A DNA stretch of 64,000 bases from Trebouxia sp. TZW2008 (Eukaryota > Chlorophyta > Trebouxiophyceae > Trebouxiales > Trebouxiaceae): positions 62,001-126,000 of the forward strand of contig BDIU01000159.1 in NCBI GenBank assembly GCA_002118135.1, read 5' to 3'. This document shows, piece by piece, positions 24,481-39,284 of this stretch. The first letter of the stretch is position 1. Every line of letters starts with the position of its first letter. The notes beneath the pieces are model-generated. The model made no database searches. It worked only from the letters and a program-made list of their open reading frames with translations, and was not told the DNA's origin. Position numbers and translations under genes: made by a program.

Positions 24481-24829
24481 CGTGAAAGCAGGCCGAAGTC
24501 AGTGGCGATTGAGCTTGGTGTAGCTGCGCGATGAGGTTGCACTGAACTTCGGTCAAATCAGCAGAGCACCATATGAAATGCGACGTTCCGCCGTCACAAG
24601 CTCTTCTTACCAAGAGCACCGTAAGACCTGCTGATCAGACGGTTCACCTGCCGAGCGGTATTGCGGACAGCCCTGCAAGACCGAGTCGTCAGCGACCGCA
24701 TTGCAAATTGTGGTGCGGAGTTCAAGGTCTTTCTTTGCGGCTGTAAAATATCTGTTTCCCTCCGAGCTGTCTGACCTATTTGCTCGACCTACCTGAGTCA
24801 GTCACAAGTAGCGGACGCGTCGGGCCATC
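24481..24829. promoter_or_regulatory. bidirectional promoter region
   Basis: 349 bp between divergent start codons. No TATA box or strong repeat was seen. Assigned as a shared promoter only from gene orientation. Confidence 0.4.
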
Positions 24830-27800
24830 ATGGGGGCTGGCCGCAAGACATCTACCTATGATATTGACACAGGAGCCGCGCAGCTTGGTTTTGTAGAGCG
24901 GCAGCGCAATCTTGGCGAGAACCTTGGTGGCGTGATCTTTGGTACAGTGTTCCCCTTGACTCTGACTGCATTGCATTACGCATATGGCAGTGGCCAGCTT
25001 GATGTTATTCATCGTGATGCAATGCAGGCTGCAGCCACGAGACTTACGACGAATGCGTCCATGGTCTCATCTTCGGTTTGCCACGGCCTCACATCTGCTA
25101 TGTGCAGTACATCGTGCCGGGGCAAGTTATCGACGATGTGTCTGGTCTATAGCACTAAGTTATGATTGCATACTGATATCAATCTGTTGTGCAGGATGCC
25201 AGTCTTCCTGTACAACTACAGCGACCGCACTATGCATGGCATCTTTAAGGCTGTCAGCGAAGGCGACATTGAAATCAACCCCAAAGGTTTGTCAGCGCCT
25301 CATCAGGATGCTCATGTCCGCAATACCAAGGAAGTCAGCTTGCTCATGAGCAAAGTTCTAGTGCAGGCTGGACAACTTTCCCAAATCAGCGAACGCAGTA
25401 CCCAGCACAAGTGCGGGTGGAGGTCTATAGCCAGTGCCCCTCTCTGCTGGAACGGCAAGTAGCTTGTGCACCATGTCATCCCACATACGACTACTGCATC
25501 TATTTCTGCAGCATGCTGCAATGCCTTGCATCTGCTCACATGCCATCACTTAGCACAGGGTCTAACTGGTTGGAGGCAGTTGATTGCTCCAGTATGCACC
25601 TAATTGGGTCTGCTGAGCCTATGTAGCACACGTGTTGAATGAATGAATCACAGCTGGAGTTTCTCTGTTAGCACCTCAGGCCTGAGCCATCACCACAACT
25701 CAACTCTTCCTACAGTAATTTTTCGATATTAGGACACTTGATATAAGGACATCCTCAATGTAAGCACAATGCAACTGGGAAGCACTCCATTCTGAGTGTA
25801 GTGGTACTTCTGAGTAAGGACAGTTTGATGTAATGACATTTTTCTTGGTACCCAATGCAGTCGTTATATCAAGAGATGACTGTACCTCAGTTCTGCAAAC
25901 TCTCGTTGGCTGCCTTTGGTTGCGAGGTGCATCACCCGTGCTTTCAAGCTAGGAAGTCCAATGAGTCACATCTAGCTCCCTACTCCAGGCCATAATATTA
26001 TATTGATTGATTGATTGATTGACTGCATTATCAAGCTCAGCTTGGCTTGCAGAGAGTTTCGGCCCATACTGAAAGACTGCTATACTCAAGATACCAGCCA
26101 AAGCTCCAGGCTATGCTTTGAGCTGAAGCGCAGCGAAGCCCAAAACCTATGCAGAGCCTTCAACAATGCTCAAGCCCGGGTGAAACTGGGGGTGGGTGCT
26201 AGCCATGCCTCTTCTTCCCAGGCTTCAGCACCTGCCGGCAAAGCTGCAAGGGCATCCACATCAAACAGCTTGGAGCAGTCACAAGTCAATGAGGTATAGC
26301 TGCTGTTATGCTTGTCGATTGACTTAGGGCAGCACTACAGACTCTCTGAATGCAACAAGCATTCACCCAATTGTGTTGATATCCATGGAGCTGGATTTGA
26401 AGGGGGCAAAAGTATAGCAATCTTCAATACAACCCAGCAGACTGTCATGGCGCATGCGTTGAGTCATGAAGACACCAATTTGTTCATCTCAGTCTGACAT
26501 TGGTAACAAAAGTAGCATACTGCCAGCTGTAGGCAGTGACAAACAGCAAGTCCCTGGCAAGTATTGACGGGATGCCTTTGACCCAACAGCTGTAAGAGCC
26601 AACAACGCATGGGTGCTTGACAATCAGCATTCCTGCCTGTTCTGCTTATACTGAGACATTGGCATTGTATCACAGGAGATATTCCCAGCTCTAGGCAGTG
26701 ACTGGCAGCAAGTACCTGGCAAGAAGAAAGGACGCCATGCCTTCAAACCAACAGCGTCAAGAGCCAACAACACATGGGCATGTGACATTTGACATCTCTG
26801 CCTGTTCTGCTTACACTGGGACACCGGCATTGTATAACAGGAGATATTCCCAGCACTGGGCGGTGACTGGCAGCAAGTCTCTGGTGAGAAGCAGCAGCAT
26901 GCCTTCCACCCAACAGCAACAAGAGGCAACAATGCACGGGTGCTTGACGATCAATATTCCTGCCTGTTCTGCTTATCATGAGACATCGGCATTGTATTGC
27001 AGGAGATATTCCCAGCATTGGGCAGTGACTGGCAGCAAGTCCCTGGAAAGAAACGGCGGGATGCCTTTGACCCAACAGCACCAACTGCCAACAATGCATG
27101 GGTGAAGCCAAGCGGCAGCTCAGCCAAAGCACCAGGCAACACATCAGCATCAGCATCATCAGCAACATCTGCCCCTGATCACCCTGCATCCAGCCAGGCA
27201 CAGTCTCAGGACAGACGTATCAACCCACCTATGGCAAATGGGGTCCCCAAAAATCAGGTAAGCACCGCTTCATTTTTGTGCCAAGGCTTTGTCCCCAAGC
27301 CCCAGTTCTCTGTGACCCTTGGCTTGTCTGCTCTACACTTTGGGGTTGGCAGTGGCTGCTCCACACTTTTAGTGTGAGAATGGTTGCTCTGCGTCTTGAG
27401 TTGTGAAGGGGCGGCCCGACATCTTGCGTTTATGATCAAGGGTGTCATGGCTATAGCAAGACAGCTTGCAGGAACTTTTTTGATTCTAATGCTGCGCTTT
27501 CCGGGTCTTCAAGCCTAGTCTGCATGGAAGTGAAGGGATTCATCAAGAAATGAATGCTGAGAGCGATCGGGTGCAGGTTCAGGAGGAGCTGAGACCATAT
27601 CCAGCTGCTCTTGTTAAAGGTGCCCGTGATGCACCTTTCCAAAAAGACAAGCAGCGCCAGCAAGACTCCTTCATGCCTCCCTTTTTGTGCATGCAAGCAA
27701 GCAAATTCATGCGCAATTTGGTGATGAGAAGAATGGAATGCAGGCCGAGCTCAAGGCAATTTCAGCTGCTCTTGCTAGTGGTGCCTATCATGCGCCTTCC

Positions 27801-30800
27801 AAAAGGGCTAAGCAGTGCCAGCCTGGTTCCACTCTGCTGTCCAAGATGGAGCCAACATTTGGTCGATCTTTAAGCATATGAGCAAACGAGTAACACAACA
27901 GACAGCTGCAGGTTCAGGAGGAAGTGTCAGCACATCCAGCTGCTCTTGCTAGTGGTGCCTATGATGCTGCTTCCGTGGAAATCAGTCAGCACAAGCAAGC
28001 CTCCACTTTGCTGCTCAGAACAGAGCAACAAGATTGATTCATCGTCAAGCACACAAGCAAATGAGTGATGAAGCACATTGGTTGCAGGCTCAGGAGGAGT
28101 TGAGAGCAGATCCAGCTGCTCTTGCCAGTGGCGCCTATGATGCTCCTTCCAAGAAGGATAAGCAGCGCCAGCAAGACTCCTCCATGCCTCCAGCCAATGC
28201 AGACAGGCAACAGTCCAGCAGCTCATATCAAGCAAACAGACAGCCTCCATCTGGCTCACAGCCAAGCGCCACATCATCAACTACCAGCCATAATGGTACA
28301 ATCACTTCTTCTTAACCTTAGCCAAATTGCCCCTCCTGCTGTGTTGCTACAGGATGAATCGAAATGTCAACTGGAATCACTGTTTTCAAAATTTTGCACT
28401 TGTTTGATTTTCGGAAAATTGCCCCTCTCTGCCTAATTGACTGTTTTGCAGTACATTGCATAGGTTGTCAGTGCATTTCTGTAAACTCTGCTTGCAGATC
28501 AGTCACCAGGCATCCTGGTGCTGCAAGCACTGCCCATTAGACAGACAAAATCAGCATCTTGATAGCATCCCCTTCCCTGCTAGTGCAGTGTCCAGACTCT
28601 AATCTCAGACCAGTCCCCTAAACCCCTTTGTGGTTGTGCAGGCACTGCCAATCAGACAGACAAGAACCAGCAGCAGATGAACGGCATCTCTAGGGCAGGG
28701 TCACCCCAAGCGCCCCCAGGGGCCCACCGTCCTGGCCCCCATCAGTCACCAGCGTCAGACCTACTGCAGCTGAGGGATGCACTGCAGACTCTTCCGCCCA
28801 GTGTAGCTGAAGCCATTTCTCGTCATGTGAGCTGCACAAATGAGGCACTACAGAAGGCCGAGACTGAGCGAAGGGCGCTAATGAGAGCCCAGGCAGAGGC
28901 TCAGTCACAATTGGCTGTCTTGCCGCAGCTGCAGGTGCGTAGTTCAAAAACCAAGTACTAAAGAACATGCATTTAGAGAGCACCTGTGCAGTTGTTGGCT
29001 TGTATGACAGTCCATCAAAGATGTGTCAAAGAGGCAGTTCCCTCTCAACAGTATGCACTGCAACAGATAGACAGCACGACCGTACTTGCAGGTATGCTTG
29101 TGTCATCAAGTGATTTTGATGAGCTCTGAAGAGCACATGTCTGCCTAGCATTTGTGTTCTGTGCCAATGCTGTGGAACACCTTTAGCAGTACGTGGACGC
29201 AAGCAGGGCAGTGGTCAGCTGGCATGAATGAGCCAATCACAACTTCACATTCTGCTCTGCGAGCATACTTCCTTGCACTGCATCACTGAGCTGTTGTAGC
29301 AATGCAGGCTGAGCAGCGGCAGTTGAGGGAGGGCGCAGCCGCCATGGCAGCTGAGTTAGTCAGCCTGCGCCACCACATGGCCTACCTCTCCCAAAGCAGC
29401 GGTCCTAACGCCCTTCCTGGGGGTCGCATCTCCCCCAACGGTTTGCCAGGGCCCCGCCGCAGCTCCCCCATGCTGTCTGCAGCCAACTCTGGCTCAGTTG
29501 GCCTTTCTCAGGTACACATACCTTGCGCTCTGTTGGTCGGTTTCAGGTGCAGCTGCCCTGGAATGCATCAATGACAGCATTTACAAACATGGCAGCAGGC
29601 CGCAGCTCCATAAGCGCCTGCCTGTCGCAAACTCTGGCTCTGTTGGCCTTTCCCAGACATACCACATAACCCATTTTCCTCCCTGAAAGGTCTGGCCAGA
29701 ATGCATCCACGACTGCTGACCCCTGCTGCCAATTCCAGCTCTTCGTCTCTTACAGGTCTGCTGTTTCTTGGGAAGTTATGCTTCTGTTCCCATCTTTCTG
29801 ACATCAAACTGTTACTACACAGCAGTATCACTGCCCTTGGGATGATTATGGTGATGCCAGTATGGCTCCAATAGCATTGTTTCAGCATTCTTCAGGCAGG
29901 TGCATGTGCATGCAGGCACTACAGGGGCAGGAGCTGTACCTCACAGGTGGCAATGACGGAGTGCGTTGGCTAGACGCAGTAGAAGTCTACACCCCTAGCA
30001 GAAACAGCTGGGTCACAGCTGAAGCCATGCCACTGGAGAGGGGTTATGGGGCGGCTGCTGCCATTGGGCGCCAGATGTTTGTCATGGGCGGCGGCAACGG
30101 CTCCTCTTGGCTGCAGTCCGTCATGATGTGTAACCTTGAAGCTGGCTCGCTCACTGGCTCATGGGTCGAGGTATGCTGTGGGGACGGCAATTCATTTGAA
30201 GGGAGAGTTGTTGTTGATGCTACATTGGCTGCAGTCTGTCATGATGTGGGACCTTAAGGCTGGCTGTCTCACTGACGCATGGAAACAAGGTACGCATGTG
30301 CATTGTAAGTTTCTGTTTACACTAGAGTGTGTAGTACAGTGCAGACAGTATGCAAATATGCAGCAGGTTACTGATGCAGGAGCCTGTTGCTGTATGCATC
30401 AAGCCTGAACCCATGCAATTCTCCACGAAAATGGTTTATTGCAGGACAGGATGGTATTTGTTGTTTCCAAGCAGCTCGTAAGACTGTCAAATTGCGGCAA
30501 TTCTGCTTTTGTTCACACATAGGTTCAATTGAATCCGCAACCTTAGACAGCACGCCCACTATTGTGAATGCCTGCTGTGACTGCAGGTCGCATCCATGGA
30601 CAATGTGCGATGCAGTATAGCAGCAGTAGCGCTGGACAACAAGCTATACGCAATGGGCGGGGGCCAGCCCAGCGTCAACAGGGACACTATTGAAGTGTAT
30701 GAGGCCCAGCGCAACCAGTGGTTGCCTGGCACCACCATTCACCACCGCCGCTTCATCACTGCTGCAACCCTGCACAACAACAGCATCATGTGTGCATGCT

Positions 30801-32332
30801 GCACCTGCAGGTTGCACCCATGGACAATATGCGAGGCAGTCTGGCAGCAGTAGCGTCGGACAACAAACTGTATGCAATGGGCGGTGGTCAGCCCAATGTC
30901 AGCAGGGACACAACTGAAGTGTATGAGGCTCAGCGCAACCAGTGGTGCCTGGCCCCATCATTCACCACCACCGCTTCCCCACTGCTGCAACCCTGCACAA
31001 CAGCATCAGGTGTGCGTGCTGCAATTGCAGGTTGCACCTATGGACAATGTGCGAGGCAGTCTGGCAGCAGTAGCGCTGGACAACAAGTTGTATGCAATGG
31101 GTGGGGGCCAGCCCAATGTCAACAGGGACACCACTGAAGTGTACGAGGCCCAGCGCAACCAGTGGCTGCCTGGTCCCACCATGAACCATCGCCGCTTCAC
31201 CACTGCTGCAACCCTGCACAACAACAGCATCTTTGTGTCTGGCGGGTATGACGGCACACAGTACCTGAGGAGTGTAGAACGGCTGGACCCTAGAGAGGGC
31301 AAATGGCAGCTGGTGAGCTCTGAGCTTTGAGCTCTGTGCTTTGATGCTTCTATGTCTGCATCCTAATAAAGATGAGGTGTGTCAAAGCCACATGTCTGCA
31401 CATCACATCTTTTCTGCTATGTCCCAAGACACTCATCTGATAAGCCACTTCAGGGGTATAACATTGTCCTGGTTTCAGCAGACCAAGCTGTGGACAATGC
31501 TGGCATTGCACAGCATCTATCATTGTTTCCGACAACACACTTGTGCGACGTAGCAACAATGGCTCACTAAAACCCTCATGAGACTACAATTTGTCTAAAA
31601 TGGCCTCTACCTTGTGCCCTTATGCTTAAAGGCTTGATAAATGCTGCAGGTTGCAGAGATGCAGCAGAAGCGTGGCAGCCATGCCAGCACAGTTGCCTTT
31701 GACCAAGTCTTTGCCCTGGGTGGCTGGGATGCTCACGCTTTCCTGGTGAGTTTTTGTGCATGCAGAGCAGAACAGAACAGAACAGAACAGAACAGAACAG
31801 AACAGAACAGAACAGAACAGAACAGAACAGAACAGAACAGAACAGAACAGAACAGAACAGAACAGAACAGAGCAGTCTATGCCATGGTGTCATAAGCGAG
31901 AGCCTTTGTCAGTTGAGGCAGTGCAGGATTATTGCAGCGAGCGTGCCATCCCATGTCTGTTTGGGTCTTCCTGGCGTACGCCTCGGCCACAATCTCAACA
32001 CAGCCTGCTGGTTCTGAGTTGTTAGCACAGGTGTCACCAGCAACCTCGCTATCTGATGACGCTCCTGTTGCTTGCAGGACTCTGTAGAGATTTATGATGT
32101 GCGCACAGACAGCTGGCGGTGTATTGCAAACATGGAAGACAGTCGAGCTTACGGTGCAGCTGTTACGGTTGATGGCAATGTATATGCTTTGGGCGGCATG
32201 CGTGATCAACAACACAATGAAGTTATTGAGCGCTATGATTCTGCGAAGAACTGCTGGCACAAGATTACGCCGCCATCTCACATGTTGCACAAACGTGCCT
32301 TCCTGGCAGCATGTGTCATGGATTTGAATTAA
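24830..32332 (+). CDS. DCD domain - coiled coil - Kelch repeat protein
   Basis: Thirteen exons: 24830-24941, 25028-25121, 25195-25286, 25367-25454, 26053-26293, 27003-27257, 28088-28295, 28642-28934, 29308-29511, 29916-30170, 31031-31312, 31650-31745, 32078-32332; 824 aa. Residues ~28-185 form a DCD (development and cell death) domain: NLGGVIFG, FGLPRPHICYVQYIVPG, YNYSDRTMHGIF, GWTTFPNQRTQYPAQVRV and FRPILKDCY. A Gln/Ser-rich linker and a helical segment (~400-490) follow. Then come Kelch repeats (~535-824) with VFALGGW, YAMGGG, VSGGYDGTQYLRSVE and YALGGM. Arabidopsis At5g01660 has this DCD-Kelch arrangement; plant DCD proteins act in stress and cell-death signalling. Two introns need GC donors (25122 and 25455). 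Many introns contain exon-edge copies. Confidence 0.85.
25566..25623 (+). repeat. dispersed ~60-90 bp repeat, copy 1
   Basis: The segment shares GGTTGGAG, TTGCTCCAGTATG and CTGCTGAGCCT blocks, in the same order, with 41082-41172 and 44966-45056. It lies in intron 4 of the DCD-Kelch gene. Possibly a short non-autonomous element fragment. Confidence 0.55.
25711..25884 (+). mobile_element. pogo/Tc1-mariner-like MITE, copy 2
   Basis: A 174-bp element in intron 4 of the DCD-Kelch gene: TA-CAGTAATTTTTCGATATTAGG at the left, ATCAAGAGATGACTG-TA at the right. The ends are inverted and flanked by TA. Internal GTAAGGACA/GATGTAATGACA repeats are present. Near-full-length but diverged from copy 5. Confidence 0.8.
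26002..26022 (+). repeat. (ATTG)n microsatellite
   Basis: Five tandem ATTG units in intron 4 of the DCD-Kelch gene, about 30 bp before the exon 5 acceptor. Confidence 0.9.
26505..27002 (+). repeat. tandem copies of DCD-Kelch exon 6 acceptor edge (3 copies)
   Basis: Three ~165-bp copies of the exon 6 start plus upstream intron precede the real exon at 27003. They begin near 26510, 26672 and 26840. All retain GGCAGTGACTGGCAGCAAGT-like sequence and a CATYGGCATTGTAT intron end. The two nearer copies keep an AG before GAGATATTCCCAGC, so they carry candidate acceptors. Confidence 0.85.
27577..28087 (+). repeat. tandem copies of DCD-Kelch exon 7 (3 copies)
   Basis: Exon 7 (real copy from 28088) is preceded by three ~170-bp copies starting near 27577, 27746 and 27911. 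The first and third follow a GCAG acceptor and start GTTCAGGAGGA; all share CCAGCTGCTCTTG and the GCSTATGATGC block. The first copy stays open for about 100 codons. They could act as alternative exons or be decoys. Confidence 0.82.
28520..28560 (+). repeat. copy of DCD-Kelch exon 8 acceptor edge
   Basis: GCAAGCACTGCCCATTAGAC at about 28528 resembles the real exon 8 start (28642, GCACTGCCAATCAGACAGAC). It contains an in-frame TAG and has CAAG instead of an AG-G acceptor context. A degenerate single copy. Confidence 0.6.
29585..29757 (+). repeat. copies of DCD-Kelch exon 9 donor edge
   Basis: Two diverged copies of the exon 9 end follow the real donor (29511). One at about 29592-29657 has GCAAACTCTGGCTCTGTTGG and CCTTTCCCAG. 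A weaker one at about 29702-29756 ends CTTACAG before GTCTGC. Confidence 0.65.
30205..30292 (+). repeat. copy of DCD-Kelch exon 10 donor edge
   Basis: The last ~70 bp of exon 10 recurs at about 30222-30291 with TTGGCTGCAGTCTGTCATGA, ending at ACAAG before a GTACGC donor. It carries an in-frame TAA and would not code. Confidence 0.75.
30587..31030 (+). repeat. two tandem copies of DCD-Kelch exon 11
   Basis: Copies at 30587-30789 and 30811-31009 precede the real exon 11 (31031-31312). Each has a CTGCAG acceptor and closely matches ~200 bp of the exon, including the YAMGGGQP coding. Periods are 224 and 220 bp. Both copies stop short of the last ~80 bp of the exon, ending instead at GTGTGC. The second has a 1-nt deletion that shifts the frame. 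Their lengths (203 and 199 nt) are not multiples of three. Confidence 0.88.
31771..31870 (+). repeat. (AACAG)20 microsatellite
   Basis: Twenty perfect AACAG units in intron 12 of the DCD-Kelch gene, flanked on each side by AGCAG. The perfection suggests recent slippage; true length may vary or be mis-assembled. Confidence 0.97.
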
Positions 32333-33245
32333 GCCAAGAATTTTGACTTGTACTGTGAAAGCCTGGATTTATGACATGTTTGAGCATCGCTTTGTTGATT
32401 GTTGAGAAGAATTGCCCAGTGGCACTGGGCTGGTGGAAAATGCTTGGTTGGCTATGCGGCACGTCTTTGAAGCTGATGTTTATACACCAGGGTGTCGATG
32501 CATCAAAGACTTGCATGTCATTTGACGCATGTGCGCAGTTAGTCAGCACAAGCATCAATCCTTTGAACATCCGCGGTCATGCACAATCTGCTTGTAAACT
32601 TGAGCATAGTCACAGGTTGTCTAGCAAGTCTAGCAGGAACTGTGGAGCATAAGTGTTGCTTGCATGCTGTTCAATGACCAATTTACTTTGCGGTCTGAGA
32701 TGCATCTTATGACATGTAAGTCTAGCTGGTTGGAGCTGTGCACAATCAGCTCCGGATCGATCCACAATGCATCGAGCAAAAGCGGTATCGGACAAACCTT
32801 TGCTATTGGCATTTAACCGGGCAGGGGGATCAATGCTTCTTTTCCCCTTTGTGCGTATGTAAGGTAGGCGCAGAGAGCCAAGCCATGTCTCTTACGTACC
32901 GTACGCACCTACATACCGTAAATGAACTCCGGGAAAAGCGCAGTGGGACGCGGAAGGTCCTCTGCAAAGCTTCGACATCGTGCTGGTCGAACAGCGTGCT
33001 GAAACCCCCTTGCACAAGGACGCAGGCAATTGCAGCACCAGCGCGACCCTACATCCAGTGCCGCGCTTGCTAGTAACCTCTGACTTACGATCGCTCGGCA
33101 TGTAGCTGGTCGTCAGCATAGACGTCGTCATGAGACCCACGCATTGCTTGGCCGTTTCTAGGAATAAGTCTCCCAGAAACTGGCGACTACGTTGCACTGG
33201 ACGGCCACCAACGACCCAGCAGAGTATTCCAGAGCTCCTTTGACG
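32333..33245. promoter_or_regulatory. region between DCD-Kelch and SnRK1 genes
   Basis: Holds the DCD-Kelch 3' UTR and the SnRK1 promoter and leader. A 62-codon ORF at 32885-33073 could be an upstream ORF of SnRK1, but its composition is unremarkable. No other gene was recognised. Confidence 0.4.
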
Positions 33246-38406
<5,161 letters not shown>

Positions 38407-39284
38407 TGCATAACAGCAGTGTGCAAAGAATCCACCTTCCTTTCTGCGCCAACATGCCAACACAGCTGCAGTTGCAGCAGCTTTGGCATCCTGTTCATGC
38501 CCATGCACACTCTCAGCAGCCCAACTGGATCTACAGTATCGTGAGAGCAGATAATATTACACCGTAGTCGCCGCAGCTACAGGACAGCTTGCAAACAGCA
38601 ATACTTGCGGTCAGTGATGTTGAACACTGCAGCAATGAGTGTTGCACAGTGTACGGTAAACTTCTTCTGCATGTCTTGTCATGTTGACATGAGCTATTTA
38701 GCCTTTTTGACAGCAGTGTGGCGCCAATTGATGTTTGTGTGCTCTGAATTGCTGAGCGTGAAATACACAAACCACAGATTTGAGCTTGGTATAAGATTCG
38801 AAACAGTGCTATTCATGAGCAGCGAGTATGCTGCCAACTGTGCACAAATAGCATTCAGTGGGTAACAAGCAATAGTGTGCATGTTGACTCAAAACTTACA
38901 AGTCAGCAAGTGAAAGGTGGCCACAGATCAACTTTTGAAAATTTCAGTACATCAATGACATCCTGTACACACATCAGAGTACTTTCAAACCGGATCAAGC
39001 TGAAACTGGCAATCGCAAAACAACTGACAGCTTGGTGTCACCAGAACTTACCAGAACAATCAAACTTACCAGACCACTGTACTCACCAGACCACTCTTAC
39101 AAAGCATCAAGGAGTCGGAAAGATGATAAAACTTGTCAGAAGGACAATAGCAAATTGCATGCACTGCAAGGACCTGGTGCTACAGCAGAATCCAACCTGC
39201 TGCAGCATGCACCAACATACCCTTGAGTGTGCTTTTTGCCATGGCAGGCAGCCATGCAATGTGAGCATGTGATATACACGCTAC
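38407..39284. other. convergent intergenic region
   Basis: Between the SnRK1 and alpha/beta hydrolase 3' ends. It has a run of TACCAGAMC-like strings near 39035-39100. No gene recognised. Confidence 0.45.

Noticed and set aside
31576..32025. Long open frames on both strands over the AACAG tract
   Set aside because: A pentanucleotide run without stop codons is open by construction; the peptides are pure repeat.
32885..33073. 62-codon ORF upstream of SnRK1
   Set aside because: Could be a uORF but has no conservation evidence and unremarkable composition.
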